In this document: positions 6,398 through 6,574 of the stretch, piece after piece
Numbering within the stretch: position 1 is the stretch's first letter
How the letters are laid out: each line of letters starts with the position of its first letter
Assembly: GCA_947627805.1 (NCBI GenBank)
Contig: CANQXB010000056.1
Location: 1-6,574, forward strand
Length of the DNA stretch: 6,574 nt
Direction: 5' to 3'
Source of the DNA: an uncultured Bacilli bacterium
Lineage (GTDB): Bacteria; Bacillota_I; Bacilli_A; RF39; UBA660
Translations under genes and position numbers: made by a program
The notes under the pieces: generated by a model
Told to the model about the DNA's origin: nothing
Seen by the model: only the letters and a program-made list of their open reading frames with translations
Database searches by the model: none

Positions 6398-6574
6398 CTA
6401 TCCTTCATCACCTAATATTACGGATTGATTAATTATATATGAATATAAATCTTGACTTGAAATTTGAGTTTCGCCTGGATTTTGAGTATAAGAACCATTT
6501 CTAGGTACTGGTCTTATAGTAAGTCCAGAAATTTGTTGAGCAACCATTAATAATTTAAAGTAATCATCTGGTAC
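6398..6574 (-). CDS. 3' end of an unidentified gene upstream of cpaF, possibly CpaB/RcpC-like (partial)
   Basis: An open frame enters from the right edge and ends at TAG (6398-6400), giving the last 58 residues of a protein whose start lies outside the window. It begins VPDDYFKLLMVAQQISGLTI and ends YIINQSVILGDEG. It runs on the same strand as cpaF, 27 bases upstream, so it belongs to the same operon. The pattern 'VP-x(2)-Y-x-LL-x-A ... G-x-x-I-R-P-V-P-R' resembles the C-terminal strand-helix-strand of CpaB/RcpC (SAF-domain) proteins, which often precede cpaF in Tad loci. This is a weak, short-range resemblance. The reading frame and operon membership are well supported; the identity is not. 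Confidence 0.6.
   Translation of the reverse strand, partial: VPDDYFKLLMVAQQISGLTIRPVPRNGSYTQNPGETQISSQDLYSYIINQSVILGDEG

Overview
The window is very AT-rich (about 30% G+C by eye), with A/T-ending codons and strong AGGAGG-type ribosome binding sites. The families present point to a low-GC Bacillota, probably an uncultured Bacilli, Erysipelotrichia or Clostridia-like gut lineage. That placement is an inference, since no rRNA or marker gene is present. Tryptophan is encoded by TGG and TGA ends one gene, so the standard bacterial code fits.

The layout has three blocks. (1) At the left, on the minus strand (7-912), is a stand-alone ATP-grasp ligase of the cyanophycin synthetase / GshF-C-terminal / RimK type. 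(2) Divergent from it is a compact three-gene plus-strand operon (985-3497) for a NitT/TauT/NMT1-type ABC importer: substrate-binding protein, ATPase, permease. All three genes overlap end to start, and a clean Rho-independent terminator closes the operon at 3496-3525. (3) Converging on that terminator from the right is a minus-strand block (6574 down to 3537) encoding the core of a Tad/Flp-pilus-type secretion machine: the distal end of an unrecognised gene (possibly CpaB-like), a CpaF/TadA secretion ATPase, a TadB-like and a TadC-like inner-membrane platform protein. No pilin, prepilin peptidase, secretin or CpaE-like gene lies in the window, so the rest of the locus should be upstream, beyond position 6574.

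The 72-bp gap between blocks 1 and 2 holds divergent, physically overlapping control signals. A near-consensus minus-strand promoter for the ligase (TTCACA-17-TATAAT) has its -35 box over the GTG start codon of the importer's first gene. The importer is of interest because its binding protein lacks any cysteine and so cannot be a lipoprotein. It is apparently tethered by an uncleaved N-terminal membrane helix. Its substrate cannot be decided from the sequence. No intergenic stretch exceeds 300 bases, and I see no RNA genes, insertion sequences, CRISPR arrays or riboswitches. The genes look like ordinary, if poorly characterised, chromosomal content; I do not see evidence for a wholly new system.
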